Shown: positions 7,471-10,182 of the stretch, in pieces
Numbering within the stretch: position 1 is the stretch's first letter
Layout: each line of letters begins with the position of its first letter
From: JBBITW01 sp037440525
GTDB taxonomy: Bacteria; Desulfobacterota; BSN033; UBA1163
Length of the DNA stretch: 10,182 nucleotides
Assembly (NCBI GenBank): GCA_037440525.1
Contig: JBBITW010000133.1
Coordinates: forward strand, 1 to 10,182
Reading direction: 5' to 3'
Translations under genes and position numbers: made by a program
Notes under the pieces: generated by a model
What the model was told of the DNA's origin: nothing
What the model saw: the letters and a program-made list of their open reading frames with translations, nothing else
Databases searched by the model: none

Positions 7471-7566
7471 AGCCTTTCACAGATTCCTCGCTCCGCTCTG
7501 AATGACAATCTGGTAAACATTGTTTCGGCTTCGCCTTGCAATATCAATCTATAATCGCCCAATTTA
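7444..7566. repeat. 123-bp segment bounded by near-perfect inverted repeats
   Basis: The 14-mer taaattgagcgatt at 7444-7457 is repeated in inverted form at 7553-7566 with one mismatch. Between them sits a copy of the dispersed repeat agattcctcgctccgctc (starting at 7481), which continues to gaatgac. The arrangement resembles a tiny non-autonomous element or a long-range RNA hairpin in the leader of the five-gene run. I see no convincing target-site duplication. Confidence 0.4.
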
Positions 7567-7578
7567 AATTGAAACCAA

Positions 7579-8283
7579 TTATAACACCTTTTTTCTTCTT
7601 AATCCAATCCCTGCAATACCTAATAAACCACTCCCCATAAGAATCAGTGTTGGTGGTATTGGGACAACCTGCGCCAGTCCATATGTTTCAATATTTCCAT
7701 TACTTTGCATAATTGTTATTTCTGGCCTTAAATAAAACAGGGCGAAATCATATCCTACAGGCCCAGTATAATTTGATGGAGTATCCCATGTTATAAACGC
7801 CCAATTAAATGTAAATTGTTCATTTTCAATTAATGAAATTCTAGTCTCAAGAATAGAACCAACTGTTCCAGGATGTCCAAAGGCATTATAAAAATTTGAA
7901 GTGTCAGTTCCACTTGACTCTTGATATGACATGTAAGAGAGATTCGTTGGATAATATTCATTTAAACTAAAAGGCGCTATAACTGGACCTGTATTAACAT
8001 CCCCAACACCTGAAAGTATATATTCGTTGTAACCATTTTCAAAGCTCGGATTAGAACCATGGCTAAGGTTATCAATTAATAGCCATGAATCTACTAAATC
8101 ATCTCCCTGATTGCTTACAACAAATCCAGCAATGCCTGTAAACCCATTTTCTCCTGCTGTATAAGTGAAGGTCTGCCAGCCTGTATCACCCAAAGGTGGG
8201 ACAAAAACCCATGCACCTGCTGGAATAGCAATGCCAAATGTGAAAAAAACAACCCCTAAAATTATCCATTTTTTTATCTTCAT
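7579..8283 (-). CDS. PEP-CTERM sorting-domain secreted protein, unknown function
   Basis: This 234-residue protein carries an N-terminal signal peptide (MKIKK, hydrophobic stretch, likely cleavage after AGA at 22-24). Its C-terminal sorting signal has the PEP-CTERM layout: VPIPPT at 207-212, a hydrophobic helix at about 212-228 (LILMGSGLLGIAGIGL), then the basic end RRKK at 229-232. Such signals are processed by exosortase-type transpeptidases in diderm bacteria, often those making extracellular polysaccharide; no exosortase is in the window. The mature region is rich in Gly, Asn, Ser, Thr and aromatic residues, has no cysteine, and is probably an all-beta surface or matrix protein. I recognise no other domain. 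The ATG has GAGGAG at 8291-8296 (7-nt spacing) and a strong promoter just upstream, so it is probably a single-gene transcription unit. The gene is AT-richer than its downstream neighbours, as is common for such accessory surface proteins. Confidence 0.88.
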   Translation of the reverse strand: MKIKKWIILGVVFFTFGIAIPAGAWVFVPPLGDTGWQTFTYTAGENGFTGIAGFVVSNQGDDLVDSWLLIDNLSHGSNPSFENGYNEYILSGVGDVNTGPVIAPFSLNEYYPTNLSYMSYQESSGTDTSNFYNAFGHPGTVGSILETRISLIENEQFTFNWAFITWDTPSNYTGPVGYDFALFYLRPEITIMQSNGNIETYGLAQVVPIPPTLILMGSGLLGIAGIGLRRKKVL

Positions 8284-8316
8284 ACCCCTTCTCCTCTCAC
8301 CAGTAGATTAAAAAAT

Positions 8317-8345
8317 ACTATATAAAATTATTTCTCAATTGTCAA
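8317..8345 (-). promoter_or_regulatory. Strong sigma70-type promoter of the PEP-CTERM gene
   Basis: On the minus strand TTGACA (8340-8345) and TATAGT (8317-8322) are separated by exactly 17 nt, giving a perfect -35 and a 5-of-6 -10. Transcription should start near 8310, leaving a leader of about 27 nt with the RBS at 8291-8296. A/T tracts at about 8346-8377 lie directly upstream and could act as an UP element. Confidence 0.8.
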
Positions 8346-8380
8346 GAAAAAAATTTAAAAAAATTCAATTTTTTTCAATA

Positions 8381-8420
8381 GATAAATGGTGATAAATGGT
8401 GTAAAATCGTGTAAAAATCC
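8381..8420 (-). promoter_or_regulatory. Four 10-bp phased repeats upstream of the promoter
   Basis: On the plus strand four consecutive 10-mers read gataaatggt, gataaatggt, gtaaaatcgt, gtaaaaatcc; the first two are identical and the others degrade. An inverted copy, caccattta, follows at 8421-8429 and could pair with taaatggtg at 8393-8401. The array sits about 35-75 bp upstream of the -35 box. A 10-bp period places each unit on the same face of the helix, as activator or repressor sites often are. No regulator gene is present in the window. Confidence 0.5.
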
Positions 8421-8433
8421 CACCATTTACTTT

Positions 8434-8460
8434 AGATTCCTCGCTTCGCTCGGAATGACA
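8434..8460. repeat. Dispersed repeat copy (agattcctcgcttcgctc...)
   Basis: This copy of a short GC-richer motif begins agattcctcgcttcgctc and ends ggaatgaca. Very similar copies lie at 7481-7506 and 10115-10141, with inverted relatives at 10059-10090 and 10151-10182. All are in intergenic DNA. The inner part (ctcgcttcgctcgg type) is itself partly palindromic, so the family resembles REP or MITE-like repeats seen in many environmental genomes. Confidence 0.65.
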
Positions 8461-8464
8461 AATT

Positions 8465-8640
8465 AGAATTGAGAGGAATAACAATTGAGAANNNNNNNNN
8501 NNNNNNNNNNNNNNNNNNNNNNNNNNNNNNNNNNNNNNNNNNNNNNNNNNNNNNNNNNNNNNNNNNNNNNNNNNNNNNNNNNNNNNNNNNNAGAATTGAG
8601 AGGAATAACAATTGAGAAAAATGATAATTGAGAATCGATA
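8465..8640. repeat. 16-bp tandem repeat interrupted by the assembly gap
   Basis: To the right of the gap three 16-mers follow one another: gaattgagaggaataa (8593-8608), caattgagaaaaatga (8609-8624) and taattgagaatcgata (8625-8640), all sharing AATTGAGA. To the left, 8465-8491 is identical over 27 bases to 8592-8618. The gap therefore probably hides further copies that the assembler could not resolve. Confidence 0.65.
8492..8591. other. Assembly gap, exactly 100 N
   Basis: One hundred undetermined bases, the usual placeholder for a scaffold join of unknown size. It lies in the 366-base gene-free stretch between the PEP-CTERM gene and hisS (8284-8649). That stretch otherwise holds the promoter, the phased repeats, one dispersed repeat and the tandem repeat. 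Because the real length is unknown, a gene could be missing here, and the linkage of hisS to the rest depends on this join. Confidence 0.97.
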
Positions 8641-8649
8641 ACTTTAGAT

Positions 8650-9915
8650 TCAAATATCTCTGAATTGTTTTAGATGGGATAATTTATCTAAGATTTCATT
8701 AAGAGGGATTTCTTCCTGGATCTTGCTCTCCATATCTCTCAAGATGGCCTTTTCTCTCTTTAACTCTTCCTCTCCAAGGATGAGAACAAATTTCACCCCC
8801 AATCTATCTGCCCTTCTCATCTGACTCTTTAGACTCTTCTCTCCATAATCCATCTCTGTGCGAATACCTTCAAGGTGAAGCTTATTTACCAATCGATAAG
8901 CCTCCCTTTTTGCTTCCCTACCCAATGTTGCGACAAATAAAAGAGGATTTATATTAAATTTTTTTTCTTCTGGTAAAAGGGATATAAGCCTCTCCATCCC
9001 TATGGCAAAACCAATCCCGGGGATATCTAAACCTCCAATCTCCTGGAAAAGATTGTCATAACGACCTCCACCGCATACAGCATTCTGCGAGCCTAAATGG
9101 TATGATACAACTTCAAAGGCTGTCCTGGTATAATAATCAAGCCCTCTTACCATTCGAGGATTTATAGTATATTCGAGATTCACCATCCTTAGATATTCCT
9201 TTACCAGATTGAAGTGTGACTGACAATCATCGCATAAGTAATCAATTACTTTGGGAGCATCCTCAATAGCCCCCTGACATGTCTCTACCTTACAATCGAA
9301 TATACGAAGGGGGTTTGTCTTAAGTCTTCTTTGACAATCATCACAAAGTTGAAATGATTTTCTTAATAAGAAACTTTTAAGCTCCTCTCGATATCTCGGT
9401 CGACAGTTACGGCAACCCAAACAATTGATTTGAAGCTCAAGTTTTTCAAGTCCGATCTTTCCTAAAAAGTGCATAAGCATGAGTATAACCTCTGCATCAA
9501 TCATTGGATCTGCAACTCCAAAGACTTCTGCATCAATCTGATAGAACTGGCGGTAACGTCCCTTTTGTGGTCTCTCATAACGAAACATCGGCCCCATAAA
9601 ATAGAGCTTTGCTACTGGATCGTAATTAAATAGTTGATGCTCCAGATATGCACGCACCATGGATGCAGTTGCTTCGGGTCGAAGGGTAATGGAATTTCCA
9701 CTTCTGTCTGTAAAGGTATACATCTCCTTTTCAACAATATCTGTATTCTCCCCTATCCCACGAGAAAAGAGCTCAGTTCTTTCAACAACAGGTATTCTAA
9801 TCTCAGAAAAGCCAAACCCCTCGAATATCTCCTTGGCAGTCTTTTCTACAAATTGCCACCTGCCAATCTCTTCAGGAAGGATATCACTAAAACCTCTAAT
9901 CGCCTTTATATCCAT
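8650..9915 (-). CDS. hisS: Histidyl-tRNA synthetase (HisRS)
   Basis: This 421-residue class II aminoacyl-tRNA synthetase charges tRNA-His with histidine in the cytoplasm; the length is normal for bacterial HisRS. Motif 2 is FRYERPQKGRYRQFYQID (111-128). The two histidine-specific blocks are present: GLDYYTRTAFE (258-268) and GGGRYD (282-287). Motif 3 is GIGFAIGMERL (300-310). The C-terminal anticodon-binding domain begins near 325. The insertion region (about 165-231) carries several cysteines: LGCRNC at 166-171, CDDC at 191-194, single Cys at 208 and 213, and CDDC at 228-231. This pattern fits a metal-binding insert, which I associate with HisRS of some deep-branching lineages. The ATG has AGAGG at 9925-9929 with 9-nt spacing. 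It is a housekeeping gene and probably not functionally tied to the export-like genes. Confidence 0.97.
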   Translation of the reverse strand: MDIKAIRGFSDILPEEIGRWQFVEKTAKEIFEGFGFSEIRIPVVERTELFSRGIGENTDIVEKEMYTFTDRSGNSITLRPEATASMVRAYLEHQLFNYDPVAKLYFMGPMFRYERPQKGRYRQFYQIDAEVFGVADPMIDAEVILMLMHFLGKIGLEKLELQINCLGCRNCRPRYREELKSFLLRKSFQLCDDCQRRLKTNPLRIFDCKVETCQGAIEDAPKVIDYLCDDCQSHFNLVKEYLRMVNLEYTINPRMVRGLDYYTRTAFEVVSYHLGSQNAVCGGGRYDNLFQEIGGLDIPGIGFAIGMERLISLLPEEKKFNINPLLFVATLGREAKREAYRLVNKLHLEGIRTEMDYGEKSLKSQMRRADRLGVKFVLILGEEELKREKAILRDMESKIQEEIPLNEILDKLSHLKQFRDI

Positions 9916-9945
9916 ATTAAAATTCCTCTTTTTATTAATGGGATA

Positions 9946-9974
9946 ATTAAATAAATGAAATCTACCGCTCTGAA
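9946..9974 (-). promoter_or_regulatory. Weak promoter candidate for hisS
   Basis: On the minus strand TTCAGA (9969-9974) and TTTAAT (9946-9951) are 17 nt apart, matching consensus at 4 of 6 and 5 of 6 positions. A start near 9939 would give a leader of about 24 nt containing the AGAGG ribosome binding site. Position and spacing are good, but in such AT-rich DNA a chance match is possible. Confidence 0.35.
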
Positions 9975-9976
9975 CC

Positions 9977-10020
9977 CCTCACCTTAATCCTCTCTCCGTT
10001 TGGGAAGAAGCAAGGTGTGA
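9977..10020. repeat. Imperfect palindrome in the hisS upstream region
   Basis: The segment starts with ctcacctt and ends with aaggtgtga. Its inner parts (tctctcc and gggaaga) also pair partially around a gttt loop. It looks like a decayed member of the palindromic 'cctcacc...ggtgagg' repeats scattered through intergenic DNA of many bacteria. Function unknown. Confidence 0.4.
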
Positions 10021-10058
10021 TGTAACCCTCTCCCTACGCATTTGAGTCTGTGTCGTAA

Positions 10059-10141
10059 TGTCATTCTGATGCTTTAGCCGAAGAATCTATGTATTATAAA
10101 GGTTTGAATTCTATAGATTCCTCGCTCCGCTCGGAATGACA
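10059..10141. repeat. Inverted pair of dispersed repeats forming a long imperfect hairpin
   Basis: The left arm (10059-10090) begins tgtcattc and ends gaatctat; the right arm (10113-10141) begins atagattc and ends gaatgaca. These give two perfect 8-bp stems separated by a mismatched middle and a loop of about 22 nt. The right arm is the same repeat as at 7481 and 8434. The paired arrangement resembles a miniature inverted-repeat element. Confidence 0.6.
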
Positions 10142-10150
10142 CCACTCTAT

Positions 10151-10182
10151 TGTCATTTCGAGGCGTTAGCCGAGAAATCTTT
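10151..10182. repeat. Third repeat copy running off the window end
   Basis: A further inverted-orientation relative (tgtcatttcgaggcgttagc onwards, ending agaaatc) begins 9 bases after the preceding hairpin and reaches the last base. Three copies within 125 bases show that this intergenic region is a cluster of the repeat family. Confidence 0.55.

Noticed and set aside
7578..7583. Perfect TATAAT on the minus strand at the PEP-CTERM stop codon
   Set aside because: The possible -35 partners match only 3 of 6 positions, so it is kept as a note rather than called as the operon promoter.
8465..8640. CRISPR array
   Set aside because: The repeated units are 16 bp, contiguous and degenerate, with no regular unique spacers and no cas genes.
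8432..8653. Open frame across the N gap on the minus strand
   Set aside because: Its middle is entirely undetermined bases and its ends are dispersed and tandem repeat sequence; no coding signal.
9634..9954. Two plus-strand open frames opposite the start of hisS
   Set aside because: They are antisense shadows of highly conserved HisRS coding sequence.
61..10059. Composite transposon covering the whole locus
   Set aside because: The end repeats are only 17 bp, there is no transposase or integrase gene, and a housekeeping hisS lies inside.
9916..10182. tRNA or other structured RNA gene upstream of hisS
   Set aside because: The hairpins seen belong to dispersed repeats; no cloverleaf with T-loop and anticodon arms could be found.

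Overview
The window looks like a scaffold piece from an uncultivated, moderately AT-rich, Gram-negative (diderm) bacterium. Two envelope features show this: signal-peptide and membrane-anchored HlyD/RND-type periplasmic adaptors, and a PEP-CTERM protein that would need an exosortase. The HisRS sequence, with CxxC pairs in its insertion region, and the VPIPPT form of the PEP-CTERM signal would fit a Nitrospirota- or Desulfobacterota-like lineage. That placement is inference only. A run of exactly 100 N's marks an assembly join of unknown true size. All seven credible genes are on the minus strand, so transcription runs from high to low coordinates.

Layout in transcription order: (1) 9916-10182, gene-free, several dispersed or palindromic repeats and a weak hisS promoter candidate. 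(2) 8650-9915, hisS. (3) 8284-8649, gene-free, holding the N gap inside a short tandem repeat, a dispersed repeat, a 10-bp phased repeat array and a very good sigma70 promoter. (4) 7579-8283, a secreted PEP-CTERM protein. (5) 7416-7578, an intergenic stretch with near-terminal inverted repeats around a dispersed repeat. (6) 103-7415, a compact five-gene run: a DUF3467 protein, a GAF-HlyD fusion, a PqqD-like/M50/HlyD fusion, a short SecA-like ATPase and a signal-peptide-bearing periplasmic adaptor. (7) 1-102, a GC-rich hairpin that may end the operon.

The five-gene run is the main point of interest. It has three different adaptor proteins, a SecA-type motor and a site-2-protease-like membrane protein with a peptide-recognition-like N-terminal domain. 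There is no ABC ATPase, RND permease or TolC-like protein in the window. The simplest reading is a dedicated, non-canonical protein export or processing machine. In this model the SecA-like motor supplies energy. The M50 fusion recognises or cleaves substrates in the inner membrane. The GAF fusion couples a cytoplasmic sensing domain to the periplasm. The soluble adaptor bridges to an outer-membrane channel encoded elsewhere. The small DUF3467 protein could be an accessory or chaperone. All of this mechanism is inferred from domain content and gene order. The PEP-CTERM gene next to it has its own promoter and is not clearly part of the system.
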